From Strongyloides papillosus (Eukaryota > Nematoda > Chromadorea > Rhabditida > Strongyloididae): 64,000 nt of DNA. The stretch spans positions 744,001-808,000 of the forward strand of contig SRSI01000060.1 in NCBI GenBank assembly GCA_005656395.1, in the 5' to 3' direction. Numbering within the stretch: position 1 is the stretch's first letter; every line of letters begins with the position of its first letter. The notes under the pieces were generated by a model that saw only the letters and a program-made list of their open reading frames with translations, searched no databases and was not told the DNA's origin. Positions 1 to 12,423 of this stretch are shown here, one piece after another. The position numbers and the translations under genes are program-made.

Positions 1-2
1 CT

Positions 3-2429
3 GTTGAAACGTATTTTTACCCTGACAATACCAAAGGTAATAGAAATATACTAGATATTTTTTCGAGAATTTTCCAACAATCAGAATTAAATTATAATTA
101 TATTGAAAAACAATTACTTGCTTTGAATGAATATTTCTCTAGATGGTCGGACAATAATCGACTTCCAATTATTGAAACTTGTAAACTAATTGAATCTATA
201 TTAAAACATGATAACTGCAGTGCTTTTTCGACACGTATTCAAAAATTAGCTTCTATTATGATAGTCAAAGATGTACAAGTAAAAGTTATCAAACAAGTTA
301 GAACTAAAATGCTCAAAGCTATTACATTTCCTGAAGCTCCTCTAAAATTTGATTTTAATATTGATGAGGTTATTAAATTTCAATCAACTGATAATCATTG
401 TAAAACTTTAAGAACTTTCATGGATACTGGTAATGAAGATTGTTTAAAAAAATTACCTGTTGCATTTTCTGAGAAAGCTGAGTTATTAGAAGAGATTCAA
501 GGTGCGTTAGCTATTGATAAACGTATCATCGTAAGTACTGATATTGCAAAAAAATTGATAAAAAAGCATCACTTATTGTATCATCTAGGTGAAACCAAAA
601 CTTATGAATATTTTAGAAAAATTATATTTTGTATTGGACTTGCTGGTTTTTGTGCGCAAGAACGTAAAAATTGTAGTGTATGTATGGAGTATCTAAACTT
701 ACCTGTTGCTCAAGTTAGTCACTGGATCACACCTATACATCCACGATCGAGAGGTAGCATAGATTACATGTTTTTTGAAGGTACCCCTATATTTGCGTTA
801 TGTGATAATGCTACTCAATATCTTTTTGCATGGATAACACCAAATAAATCCACAGCCACAATAATTCAATGTTTAATACCTATATTCTCACAATGTCCCT
901 TTTCATTTCTCATTATGGATAATGCTAAAGAATTTTGCTCAAATGAAATGCTTCTTTTCTTGTCTGATTTTAATTGTCAACCTATCTTAGTCCCCTCATA
1001 TCATTCTAAAAGTAATGGCTGTATTGAACGCCATAATCAAATTATACGTCGTGGTTTACAGAAAAATGTAGAACTTGGAAAGTCGTTAGATGAATCTCTT
1101 AGAATAACGTTAGAGTCCCACAATCTTGATAAAACACGTAAATTTTATTGTAATGACACCCATACTGAAGAATTCATGCATAATCGTTATCATAAATATG
1201 CAATACCTAAATTGGCATATTATAAAAGAAAAGGAAATAAGTCTGATAAATATACGTTAGCTTATATAGTAGGTGAACTTGGATCTCGTATTTTTCATAT
1301 TAAAGATAATGATGAGTACTTCGCAGTTGCACGTGATTATGTCCATATGTCAGTTCCACAACATTTAATTGATGCTGATGTTAGTTTACATGATACTATA
1401 ATTACTGATCAAAATTGGGTAACAGATAATGATGATACTTCTACTATTAGTGTTGCTAATTGTGACATTCCTGATGATGTCTCTAATGAAACAGATATTC
1501 CAAATGAACATGATATTCTTGATAATAAAACTGATGTCTCCCACTCTAATGATGATATCAACCCATTTATTACTTTAAAAAGTGATTCTATATCAAACTG
1601 TCTACCTGAACAATCTTTTATTTATGCTAATAATACAATTAATGATTCTCAAGAATGGAATTATATAAAATCTCACTTAAAAAATGAAACTGCTGATGAC
1701 AATATTTGTAATAATGTTAACAATGAAGTATTATCACCACATTCCCTTAATCTACCTTCTGCTTCTTCCTCCCCGATATCCGATTTGAGTAAATCATTTG
1801 ATTCAACAACTGGAACTACTTTATACTCTGACACAGACATCAAAGAATTTATAAAAGTTTCATCTAGTGATATATTTATATTTTGTGATGGTAGTTGTCC
1901 AAATTCAAAAGCTACTTCATCTAACGTAATTAAAGGTGTAGGTATTATTAAATTAAAGTTTAAAGAAAAAGTAATGGAATATTATAAGGCACATAATTTT
2001 TTATCTGGTAGACCAACTAGTGCAAGATATGAAGTAGCAGCAGTTATGATTTCTATAATATTATGTCAAAATGAAACAAAGAAAACTATTACATTATTAT
2101 CTGACAATACATACTCCCTTGAACCCATTGATAGACCTGAAATACTTTCTAAATACTTATCTGATATTTCACAAGCTCAGAATAAGTTATGGAAGAATAT
2201 TGACTCATTAATGTCTGTATGTACCATGAGAGACATAGTATGGGAAACTAAGCACTTTAAATCTAAAACTTCATCATTAAATAAGTTGGTAGATAGTCTT
2301 GCAAAGGGCATTGAATCTAAGATTACAAAAGCTGTAGATGATGTAAAACAAAATTGGCCTGATTTTAATATTGTAGAGAAAGAATTATCTCCAGCACATA
2401 AAAGATATTTTACCGGCAGTGATGTATAA
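3..2429 (+). CDS. LTR retrotransposon polyprotein, 3' part (degenerate RNase H - integrase - second RNase H)
   Basis: The frame is open from the first bases, so this is the 3' part of a longer pol gene whose protease and reverse transcriptase lie outside the window. In order it shows: (1) a Ty3/Gypsy-type RNase H/connection segment (about nt 3-330) that keeps the NYNYIEKQLLAL block but has lost the usual TDHKPL aspartate; (2) an integrase with an HHCC zinc motif (HH...H near nt 565-590, CSVC near nt 680) and a DD35E core, D at 762, D at 918, E at 1026, with 35 residues between the last two; (3) an Asn/Asp/Ser-rich linker (about nt 1370-1850); (4) a second RNase H with a complete D-E-D-D set at 1887, 2031, 2103 and 2292, ending in DSLAKG. 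Integrase inserts the cDNA and RNase H degrades RNA in the RNA-DNA hybrid. There is no internal stop, so the copy may be young. The first ATG is not the true start. Confidence 0.88.
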   Translation, partial: VETYFYPDNTKGNRNILDIFSRIFQQSELNYNYIEKQLLALNEYFSRWSDNNRLPIIETCKLIESILKHDNCSAFSTRIQKLASIMIVKDVQVKVIKQVRTKMLKAITFPEAPLKFDFNIDEVIKFQSTDNHCKTLRTFMDTGNEDCLKKLPVAFSEKAELLEEIQGALAIDKRIIVSTDIAKKLIKKHHLLYHLGETKTYEYFRKIIFCIGLAGFCAQERKNCSVCMEYLNLPVAQVSHWITPIHPRSRGSIDYMFFEGTPIFALCDNATQYLFAWITPNKSTATIIQCLIPIFSQCPFSFLIMDNAKEFCSNEMLLFLSDFNCQPILVPSYHSKSNGCIERHNQIIRRGLQKNVELGKSLDESLRITLESHNLDKTRKFYCNDTHTEEFMHNRYHKYAIPKLAYYKRKGNKSDKYTLAYIVGELGSRIFHIKDNDEYFAVARDYVHMSVPQHLIDADVSLHDTIITDQNWVTDNDDTSTISVANCDIPDDVSNETDIPNEHDILDNKTDVSHSNDDINPFITLKSDSISNCLPEQSFIYANNTINDSQEWNYIKSHLKNETADDNICNNVNNEVLSPHSLNLPSASSSPISDLSKSFDSTTGTTLYSDTDIKEFIKVSSSDIFIFCDGSCPNSKATSSNVIKGVGIIKLKFKEKVMEYYKAHNFLSGRPTSARYEVAAVMISIILCQNETKKTITLLSDNTYSLEPIDRPEILSKYLSDISQAQNKLWKNIDSLMSVCTMRDIVWETKHFKSKTSSLNKLVDSLAKGIESKITKAVDDVKQNWPDFNIVEKELSPAHKRYFTGSDV

Positions 2430-2760
2430 ATCAATACTTATTCTTTAAGGTGATATGAAACGAGATTATGCTAAAAAATGAAAATTACTTTAACTAATTA
2501 TAACATTATATTATGAATTTTAATTATTTTATTAATTGTGTTTTCTTTGTGCTTCCACCCTATGTTGTAAATGTGATTGATTTATATCAATCTTATTACA
2601 ATATAAAAGCGCATAGAAAACCATTACTTACCATAAAGGCTTGTATCCGGATCAGGGTAAGTAATGGTTTTCTTGTAATCAAATATATTGTCTTTGTTTT
2701 AGCTCTTTTTCTATCAATAAATATATATAGTAAAGTAGACTATGTATTACAATTTTAAAA
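2430..2760 (+). mobile_element. Putative 3' LTR / tail of the retrotransposon
   Basis: Directly after the polyprotein stop comes a non-coding tract with an LTR-like order of signals: a TATA box (TATAAAAG, 2602-2609), a perfect 18-bp inverted repeat (2615-2632 and 2656-2673) and an AATAAA polyadenylation signal (2716-2721). The 5' LTR lies outside the window, so the LTR borders cannot be fixed by matching the two copies. The 81-residue open frame over 2513-2758 is treated as chance. Confidence 0.5.
2615..2673. repeat. Perfect 18-bp inverted repeat (hairpin) in the putative LTR
   Basis: The left arm AGAAAACCATTACTTACC (2615-2632) and the right arm GGTAAGTAATGGTTTTCT (2656-2673) are exact reverse complements around a 23-nt loop. 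The arms start 6 nt after the TATA box, so RNA started from that box would carry all or part of the hairpin near its 5' end, and the 3' copy would carry it just before AATAAA. Confidence 0.8.
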
Positions 2761-4205
2761 TGCTTTGTATAAAACAACTAAAGTTTTAAAATAAAAACAT
2801 CATACTAGAAAAATATAAACTAATTTTAGTAATTCTCTAATTACTGTTTTAATTTTTATAAACAAAATAATTGCGGTAAAATTATTCGCAAATTAAGAAA
2901 ATTCAAATTTTATTAGGTAGGAGAAATTAATGACATTTTATGCAAATCTGTGTCCTTTTTTTGTGTGTGTGAAAGCAAAACATCATTTTTCATAAAACAA
3001 AAAATCAATGTTATTCATAATATATAGATATCACATTTTTATATCACTTAAAATAAATCTCTTTTTTTTGAATTAATTTTAAGTACTTAAGATATTCTAT
3101 GTTCAAAAGTTACCAATCAGTAGAATAAAGAATACATCGCAAAATGTTATTATATACCAGAGAAAGAATGTTGTTATCTTTTTTTACAATATTTTTCCTA
3201 TTTTATTATTATATTTTAAATTTACAATCTTTTTTAGGAAATTTTACATGTGTATATAAAAAACTAAGGATATTTTATTTACTTCAATAACATAAGTAGT
3301 AAATGAATAAGTAAATTTGAGAAATATAGATATATTAGATACTTAATAAAATAATGAGCTACAGTAATTAACTAACATTCTAAATTTCTCATAACTATTT
3401 CTATAAATATTGCTAAATTTATGTTTTTTTTATTAAATAGATTCAATCAATTATACAATTCAAAGTGTATAAAAATAAATTATGTTAACTAGTTAAATAT
3501 GTAAAAACATTTCTTTTATGTGTATCATATAAAATTATACATACAAATATGGATAATTTGAGTTTGAGCAATAAATGTAAAAGGAAAAAATCAAAATAAT
3601 AATAAGTGTTTCATATTTTAAAAGTTTAACATTTGATAGAAGATTTTGATTTTTAATAGTTGACGCTAAAGAAATTTATAAAAAATCGCTTCTTGATAAA
3701 TATTTGAAAATATATTTAAGAGTATAGATTTTTTTAAATAAACATTTAAGTGTAAAGTTAGCGATTTCTATAATTTATCATAGAAAAAAAACTTATTAGT
3801 AATAAGTGTATTAACAGAATCGAACTATGACATTTAATTTCAGTAAAAGAAATTGGTGATTTTTCAAAAAAAATTGCGTTTTAAAATAAAAAAGTGATAC
3901 TAAAAAACATTCTACATTATTTAATATTTTAAAAAGGGTTTGTTATTTTATCAATAAATATAATTTTGTGTTAAAAACATTATTTAAAATGTTTTCTTTT
4001 AATTATAATAGGTGAATTTTAAGTAAATATAATACATTTTCAGGTAGGATAAAATTTTCCCGATTATCAAAATAATTTAGAATAATTTTAAAAAAATAAG
4101 TTCAAATAATAAAATGTTTATTTACAAGAATATTTACACTAAAATATTTTTAAAAAACATTGGAAGAAATATATGAATTTGTTGAAGACATTATTTTTAC
4201 AATCT
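2761..4205. other. AT-rich intergenic region, no gene seen
   Basis: Very AT-rich, with frequent homopolymers and stop codons in all frames. No coding block, RNA gene or repeat array could be supported. Confidence 0.6.
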
Positions 4206-4752
4206 TCATGTGATCAAAAATTTTTTTCTATTTCTAATAATTAAATTTGCTTTGTAATTATTTTTTGACAAAAAATTACGATAAGATTCATTTTTTAAAA
4301 AGTGTGAAAGATAAAATTTTTTAGCGTAACTGTTTGTAAGAAACTCTGGCAAATCTTCAAGAGTTATAATTAATTCTCCTAAATTTTGTTCCAGACAAAC
4401 AAGAATTTTGAAACTTTCAATCTCAAGTGGTGGAAGATTTGGACTTTTTATTATTTGAATAAACATTTTTATATCTTTTGAATCATTTTTGATAAAAGAT
4501 ATTGTTAATATTTTTTCATTAATTTTCATATCACATATATTATTATAAATTTTCTCTGCATGTTCGATGAAAAATTATGTGCATGGTGATCCTTTTATAT
4601 AAGGCATCTTAAATCCGTCATTATAACTAAAATTCTTATAAGCTATAGGAGATCCATTTTGATCTTCAAAAAACTTTCTTAAAATATCCTTATCAATTTT
4701 TTTTATGTTCATGCTCACAATAGAAACACATCGTTATTTTTTGGTGCTCCAT
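4206..4752 (-). pseudogene. Broken orphan gene (one frameshift, one in-frame stop)
   Basis: A minus-strand ORF of 107 codons (4529-4206) continues upstream in the same frame as coding-like sequence: FFIEHAEKIYNNICD, then a TAA at 4577-4575, then a further 45 residues back to an ATG at 4712-4710 (MNIKKIDKDILRKFFEDQ...). One frame away, a short peptide beginning MEHQKITMCFYCEHEHKKN starts at ATG 4752-4750 and ends at the 8-T run at 4697-4704, where a 1-nt slip would join it to the downstream frame. Read together this looks like one gene of about 180 residues with a Cys/His-rich start, broken by an indel and a stop. No family was recognised. Alternatives are a 107-aa functional remnant, or base errors in the homopolymer. 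Confidence 0.5.
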
Positions 4753-7345
4753 AATATGTTATCTAAAATGAAAAAAAAATTCACATTATAATAAAAGAAT
4801 ATCATGAGAAGTAATTTGTGAAATATAATATAAATGCTATCTATTAAAGAAGACGGTTAGTTTAAAATAAAAGTGATTTACAAAATAGTTAAATTTTAGA
4901 ATAAAAAAATGATTTTTAATAACGTTTTAATTCTTGGAACATAATTTATTGTTTTTTCTAAGGAAAATGACGCCAACAAATGATAAGGTGTAATAAAAAG
5001 GCAAATTGTAAAATTAAAATGCTATTGTCTATTTTATTAAGGAATGTCATTAGTTGAAAAAAAATTTAGTTTATTGTTGAGAAATGAAGATTGAAAGAAT
5101 TACTAAAAAAATATTAATACTGATAAAAAATAAAATTTTGTTAGTAGTAAAGTATTGTCCGTAATTCTCATGAGAAAACAATATTTTTAACGTATAAATA
5201 TACATCTATAGTTTCTTAGAAAAAAACCTAAAAAAAGACAAAAAGTGTTCTTCAATATATACAAAACAAATATATATTATAATTAAAATATGGAAGTATG
5301 CAAAATTAAATATTATTCTTTGAAAATAAATTTTTATTGAGCTCATACAACAAAATCATACAAATTTTTTTATCAAATTATGTCATACTTCAACAAATTA
5401 TAACATTAAGTATCTTTAACATATTACGAGTTGAAATATAATCATATCCTATTCTTTTAATATCTATATTAAATTGATGTAATTATAAATAAAATAAATT
5501 ATACATTTTTTTAATTAAAGATAACATATTATACATTTATTAAAATAGATTATGCAAAAAGTATAATGCGAGCATAAAATTAAGAAATTTACGGATACTT
5601 TTATATTTTAAAAATAGTAAATAGATGCTTAATTTTAAAATAATCATAAAGCGAAAAAAAATTTTATATAATAAATGCGTATCATCAATTACATACCTTT
5701 ATACATTGTAAAAAAACAGAAAAATGATGTAAAAACTTGGTGTAAAGATAAAATATATTTTCATATTAGCACACTGAAATGGATTTATAATGACTTCAAT
5801 CATTTAAAGAGTAGATTTATTAAAAGGAAAAGTTATTTATTTTGTTATAAAGATTGAATATAGAAATTTAATAATTTGAGACTCCCGAAAATATTTTTTT
5901 TATTACAACAGCATAATTCAAAAACCAATTAGAAATTATACTTTTACAATCATATTTTTTAAACTTTTTTTTCGAAAACTTTTTTGTGATAGAATTAATC
6001 GTAATTTTATGAAAGTTATAAAATCGGCAATCTGTCTATCAATGTTTATTCATATGTTACTCAGAACATAATGTTTCGAAGAAAAACAAATAAAAGAATA
6101 TAATAGGCCATTTTGTTATTTTAAAAATGATTTAAGTTAATGATTTATAATAATATACATAAAATAATATTATGAATATATGAGTTTTTTATCAATAACT
6201 AGATGTTAATATAAACCTTCAAAGAAATGTTACTTTCATTTATATCATATTACGGCATAAAGTTGCATAAACATAAATCAAACATACATCTACACACAAA
6301 AACAATATATTTTCAGTTTTTTATTGAATGCTTTTTATTTGTTATAGTATAACAATTTCCCTTAATAATTAAAAAAATTTATTAAAACAACATGGTTAAA
6401 TAAAAATTCATTCACTGAATAAGTATATTGATAATTACTTTGCAATTAACAATAATAATATTGTTTAATTTTGATCTTAAAAATATTTCCTTAAATAGAT
6501 TATAAATCTATAAGTATTTTTAAAGTCCTTTTTATTTCAACCTTATTTTTTATTATTAATCTAATTTTTAAACGATAAATTACATTTAAATGCTATACAC
6601 TTATTTTTTATAGTAATTGATTTTCACATTTTATTAAAATTCATATTGTTTTACATATTGTCTATACTCTCAATTGTCTGAAAAAATTTGTCAGTAAATT
6701 TATTTATATTACTATATCTAATTAAAGAATAAAATATTTTACATGCCATTTTAAAATAATAAAAAAGGTAAAATTTGTTTGTTTTATGTTCTCGTTTAGT
6801 CAGAATAACATCTTTGGTGGTCTGGATTTTGATAAAATAGAGTAATAATTAGTAAAAAGTTACTAAAATCATAGCTTTATATCATTTTAGCAATCTAAAT
6901 AAAACAAAGATAATTTTTTTCTTAATCTAATTTCTTAAAGTGCAGAATATGACAAAAATTTTCTAAACAAGTATAATATTTATTCTTTAATGTTATTATA
7001 TAAGTTTTTATGAAATGACTGTCATTATCAAATTTTAATAATGATTAATTTTATTTCTACCTAATTAACAAAATTGTGTAATAAGATAAAAGTTTAAAGT
7101 AATTGATAAATGTGTCAAAATGGTCTTATCAATATCTACGGATAAAAAAATTATTTTACATTAAAAAATTAGTTGTATTTTTTCAAAACGATAGTCTTGA
7201 AGTAAAGAAAATTTTAAATGAAATAATCAGTACATTGATATTATATTTATGGGGAAAAAAATTTCATTTAGTACTTTTATTTTATATCTATTTGATAATT
7301 ATTGCTGTATGTATAATTTAAATTAATTGCTTCTGATTTCATCCA
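4753..7345. other. AT-rich intergenic region, no gene seen
   Basis: Short ORFs at 5675-5857 and 7103-7321 have low-complexity Lys/Ile/Phe/Tyr composition and no recognisable domain or splice context; they look like chance. The stretch lies downstream of the CRAL-TRIO/GOLD gene and probably holds part of its 3' UTR. Confidence 0.55.
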
Positions 7346-8635
7346 TTACTTGGCATAAATAATATAATAAACATTTTTACTAAAAAAGGTTCCATAACTA
7401 TTATCAAAAATAAATTCATATTCACCACTTTCTCTGGCAGTAAAATTTCCAAACTCAGGAACAAATTCTGTTGAGATTCTAAAGTTTGGCCATTGTGTTA
7501 TACCTTTCAGGAGAACTTTAAAATCAATATCCTTTGGACAGGTAAAATACCACAGAAGTTGTTGGCCTTTATTAGCTCTTACAGTAATTTTTTTTATACT
7601 ACCAGCTGGAATATTTATTTTATCAAGATTCTTCAAATTAAAATTATTATTCAATCTTTCTTCTGTAAATAAAAGATTATCTGGTGGTACGCCACCTGGT
7701 CTTATATTAATTTTTTCATATTTATCACAAATTTTTTTATTTCCACCCCACTGTGGGTATAAATACTCTTCACCTAATTCTTCTCTCAATACATCCTTCC
7801 AATTATCTCCTAAAATTTTAATCTTTTCTCGTGTTTGTTTTGCCAAAACTGGTCTTACTAACATCAAAAGTTGACCAATAATTTTTGGGCAATTTATTAT
7901 GTATAATGATCTAGCAAAATCAGGAAACAAATCCTGTAACAAACTTAAAAGACTAAGGTAAATTCTAACAGCTGGCATGTAAAGTAATTCAGTACTAAAT
8001 CCATCCAAATCCATTATGATCATTGCTCCCAATTTAGTATTACGTTTCTTTTCCTCTTCTCTTAAAAATTTTATTAATTATAATAATTTTTGATATATAA
8101 TGTACCTTACCTTATCAAGGTAAATGCCATTTCAATTTCAACTATACTTAAATGATGTAATAAAGAAGCCTTCTCAGTTTTAACTAATAACTTTGGGATA
8201 GCTTTTGCTAGAGGTTGAATAATTATAGCATTTCCGTTTTTATCTAATCCCATAATTCCACCAGGAAAGAACTGGGCTGCTGGTGAATATTTTACGATAT
8301 GTTCATTTATATCTTCTGGTACCTCTAGTTTTATATTTTTTATATCTAAAGCAACTAATGTTTCAATTGAAACTTTCATTTTGGGTACGATAACGTCTAC
8401 ATTATTACAAAAAAATTGTTTTTAAAAAAAACAACTTACTAATATCATAATCATATCCCATAATCCAACGAAGGATAGAGAAATCAGTATCATAGTCAGG
8501 GTATAATTTTAAAGTGTCTTTGAGTTTAACTCTTACTTCATCAATACATTTTTTTTGAAAACTAGTGATTTCATTAGCATTTATATAGTGAGATAGTGAT
8601 AAATGCCGTTTAATAATTTCAGTTTTATCATCCAT
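7346..8635 (-). CDS. CRAL-TRIO (SEC14-like) and GOLD domain lipid-transfer protein
   Basis: Three exons on the minus strand, 8635-8440, 8396-8111 and 8060-7346, joined by GT-AG introns of 43 and 50 nt; they add up to 1197 nt, in frame, 398 aa. ATG 8635 (MDDKTEII) is preferred over an upstream in-frame start because it opens the SEC14-type helical N-terminus. Residues about 30-75 form the CRAL-TRIO N-terminal helices (DTDFSILRWIMGYDYDI). The lipid-binding domain follows (YSPAAQFFPGGIMGLDKNG..., then MIIMDLDGFS and LYIINCPKIIGQLLMLVRPVL). A C-terminal beta-sandwich GOLD domain ends in WYFTCPKDIDFKV...YEFIFDNSYGTFFSKNVYYIIYAK. Proteins of this build (human SEC14L, nematode CTG/CGR types) bind and move hydrophobic lipids on endomembranes and can modulate Ras signalling. 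The family is clear; which paralogue is not. Confidence 0.9.
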
Positions 8636-8665
8636 AATAAAGTAATTAAGACTAAAACAATACAA

Positions 8666-11600
8666 AAATTTTAAACCCTATCATTATATACCTAAGAAGT
8701 TCCTATATAGTGAACAAAATATTCTGATAACACAACACTACATCTTATCAATAATTGAGTAATTTGATTTTTTTCTATTCATTAAACAGTTTAAATTTTT
8801 ATAATTTGTAGATAATTATTTTCATTAATTCGTCTAATTTATACAAAATTCAGCGATAATGAAGTATTATTGTAATAATAAAAAATTGTAATTATATAAT
8901 AAAATTTGAGTAGCAAGGAGATCTAATTATTTGGAGTTAAAAAAATGTAAAAAAAAGTTTGCAGAAAATATGGTTCATTGATTAAGAAAAGATATCTTTA
9001 TTAGTGTTTTAGAGTAACCAATAATACAACATGATAAGGATATATAACTATAAAAATTTAACTTTCTTATCAATACTCATGAATAATACATGTGACAAAA
9101 ATGTTTATTAACTTTTAATAAAACAAACGTATGATATGAAACTTAAGAAAAAATAAATTATTTTATAAATACTATTCCTTTAAAAAATTTATTGTTTTTA
9201 TAACAATGTATACCTAAAACTATTTTTAAAATAGCTACTTGTTAAAAAAGTTTTTAAATCAACATCCTATAAAACTACAATAACATTACATAATAAAATC
9301 ACATTAAGTAATAAATTAAAATAAATATGTATAGTTTATTTAAAAAATAATTAAAATTATTTAGTAAAATATTATTTAGATTAATTTCATAATCTATGAT
9401 ACGAAAATTTTTTAATTCAAGAATGATAACAAAACTTTATATAATATAAAAACAATTACACTTGAAGACACAGTCATAAGTTAAAAATAAAATGAAAATG
9501 TTAATAAAGTACAATAAAATTTTATTTTTATGAATAATTTTCAACCTGCTTATAAAATAATTATAAAGTAAAAGTAAAAAATGTTTATAACTACACATTT
9601 TTAAATTATTCATGTGTTAAATAAATTTTTCTTTTCATTATATTAGAATTAGCGGACAATAAAACTGTATATTATTTTAAATCATATATAATTTATTAGA
9701 TAATTTTTATTATAGTATGTACATATTTATTTGTAGTTAAATTATATTTCATTGGTTTTTTATTAAAGAAGGAGCAAAAATAATATGAAATATTAATCAA
9801 ATGTTTGTTGTATTTTTTTTATTTAATTTTCTGTTATTAATATAAAAAAATAAATAGATTATACAAATACGGTGTTTTTTAATTAATTTAAACAAATTGT
9901 TATATCAAATAAATGTGTATTCAAGGATATTTTTATAACATACAAAACACTTACAATAAATCAGTTTGTTAAAATTATGGTTAATTTTGTTTTGTCTATA
10001 CTTTTATCTTACATCTTTAAGGGATTTTATATGAATTAATAGATTTTACTTTTTAGTTTTATAAAAATATTTTTCTATTTATTGTTGAAAATATTGCATA
10101 GACGGGGACAAATTTCTATAATCCCTTGAAAAAAGATTTTGAATGCATTTTGATGATAGGTAAAAGTATTAAGAAATAATTAAAATTTTACAGTAAGTTA
10201 CTTTTATCGATGATTCATAAATCAAAATATGTTTACATTTATAAACAATTTTTCCCTAACTATTTTTAACTACAAAAATATTACTATAGTGATATTATCC
10301 TTACAACCACCATTGTCAAAGTATCCGATCAAATTTCTTCATTTCTAGGAAATTCCTCTCTTCTGTATTATGTCTCATTAGTATAATCTTCTTCTACTAC
10401 TATAAAATATAACCTTCATCAATATTAATAAACAGATTTTTAATAACAATCAAAAACCATATTAAAAATATTTATTTTATGTTTCCTGAAAATCTTCTCA
10501 CAAATTTATAACTCAATTTACATAACAAGATGACATCTTTCTCATTGCTACCATATAAAGAATGATTATTTTAAATTTCTGCATATATGTTTTTAATATA
10601 CTTAAATAAAATTAAATCTTCCTGATCATATATAGTTTGTCATAGTTTTTGCCACAGCATGATTTATATTAATAAAACATTTATTATGCATATATTATTC
10701 ACCATTTCAAAAAAGTTTTCTAAAATATTTTAAATTTAGTAATATTAATATCATTATTATATGTTGTATTTTACTTTTTTACATGCTATTATCTTTTCTA
10801 TATACTTTTATTATTATTAATTTTTTCTATATATAATAATTTTTAGTGATAAACTGTACATAAATGATGATAGGTTGATATTATATTATTATTAAGAACT
10901 TTTATTATATTTTTTTAATGTTATGTAATTTTATTTACATTTTAATATTTTATTTTCTTAAATTGACAAATTAATAGTTTTAAAGGAAACAATAAAAAAC
11001 CTTGAATATAATAATAATATTTATCATTCTCTATTGAAAGATTTTTTTATAATATCTCCATCTAGTTATAAAAATTAGTTTTCCTTTTATTAAATTGTTA
11101 TTTTTTAATCTATTTTAATAGGAATATTTTTTATTTATGTATATTACAAAATATACAACTTTAATAACTTATTATTAAAATATTTTTTTAATTTTAATAA
11201 ACATATTTGTTATTTCTAGTACATCACATTATGTAATATTTACATTAGTTAAATTTGTTAACCATATCATTTTTTTACATCTTTAAATATAACCTCATAA
11301 TATTTATGTGCATTAATATGGGTATTGGAATTTAAATCACCACAATTGTTTAAAAATAATCTTAAAAGGTTACTTACTAGATACTAAGATACATATATCT
11401 ATTAAAATTTTTACCGCGTAATAACGATTATAAATAAATTTGCTTCTTTAATTAATTTTAAATATATTCTACAACATTTGTTGACCTATTACCTTTTAAA
11501 ATATACTTAATTATATCAACTATTAAATTATTTATATATATTTATTTTCAAAGTACACTTCTAACTTTTGTTTTTGATAATAAAAATACAGGTATTAATT

Positions 11601-12423
11601 AGACAACCAAACTTACTATTACTACAGGTTTATTCTTTTAATTCTAGGTAATATTTAAATATAAAACCACATGTGTAAAAGGGTACATAAAAACTTTAAT
11701 CCTAACTATCTATAAAAAGATAAAAGATCCTTCTCCTTTTTATAACTATGTGTGTTATCAAATATAAATGTATCTTCAATTCTCTTTTTAAAACATCGTT
11801 AAACATATCTTTTTTTTCTATTTTTATACAATTAAATACATATATATTTCAACTTCAATATTATACTCTTCTGTTTATATCATTCCAAAAACTGTCAGTG
11901 ATTATTGTTATTTATCAATTAAACTTCTCAAAATATTTCAACATAAAACAAAGTGTAAATATACATTTAAATCTCTTAACAATTTTTTCTTTAATCTTTT
12001 TATGTTCTCAATAGATTAGAATTTTCACCCCTAATTGGAGTATAATGTGTTGTTGTTTGAAAGAGTCAAAAAAATGTCACTTTATTTACTTTTAAATGAT
12101 TGTTCTTTTTTCCTATCATTGTATTAAATATATATACATAGGAAGATGAAGATAAAAAAGAAACTCTATATCAATTGATGTCATTTTGTACTAATAAAAA
12201 AGTATATAAAAAGATTTCTACGTAGTTTATTAATATTTTTTTATTATTTTGTAAGAACTTATCTTATCAAAGGACATTAAAAATTTAATTTATTAGGATA
12301 TGTATAGAAATATTTATGAAATATTCCTATATTAAAATAATTTTTATCACTTTTATATATTATTTTTCTTATGTTTAGTAACCATATTTTAGAATAGTCA
12401 AACACATTTTATCTTAAATAAGA
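8666..12423. other. AT-rich intergenic region between divergent genes
   Basis: About 3.7 kb between the divergent CRAL-TRIO/GOLD gene (minus) and the LIM gene (plus). It must hold both promoters, but no specific element could be picked out. The 88-codon ORF at 11748-12014 is low complexity and considered chance. Confidence 0.5.

Noticed and set aside
2513..2758. 81-codon ORF after the retroelement
   Set aside because: Lies across the LTR-like TATA/hairpin/AATAAA signals, has no domain and is best explained by chance.
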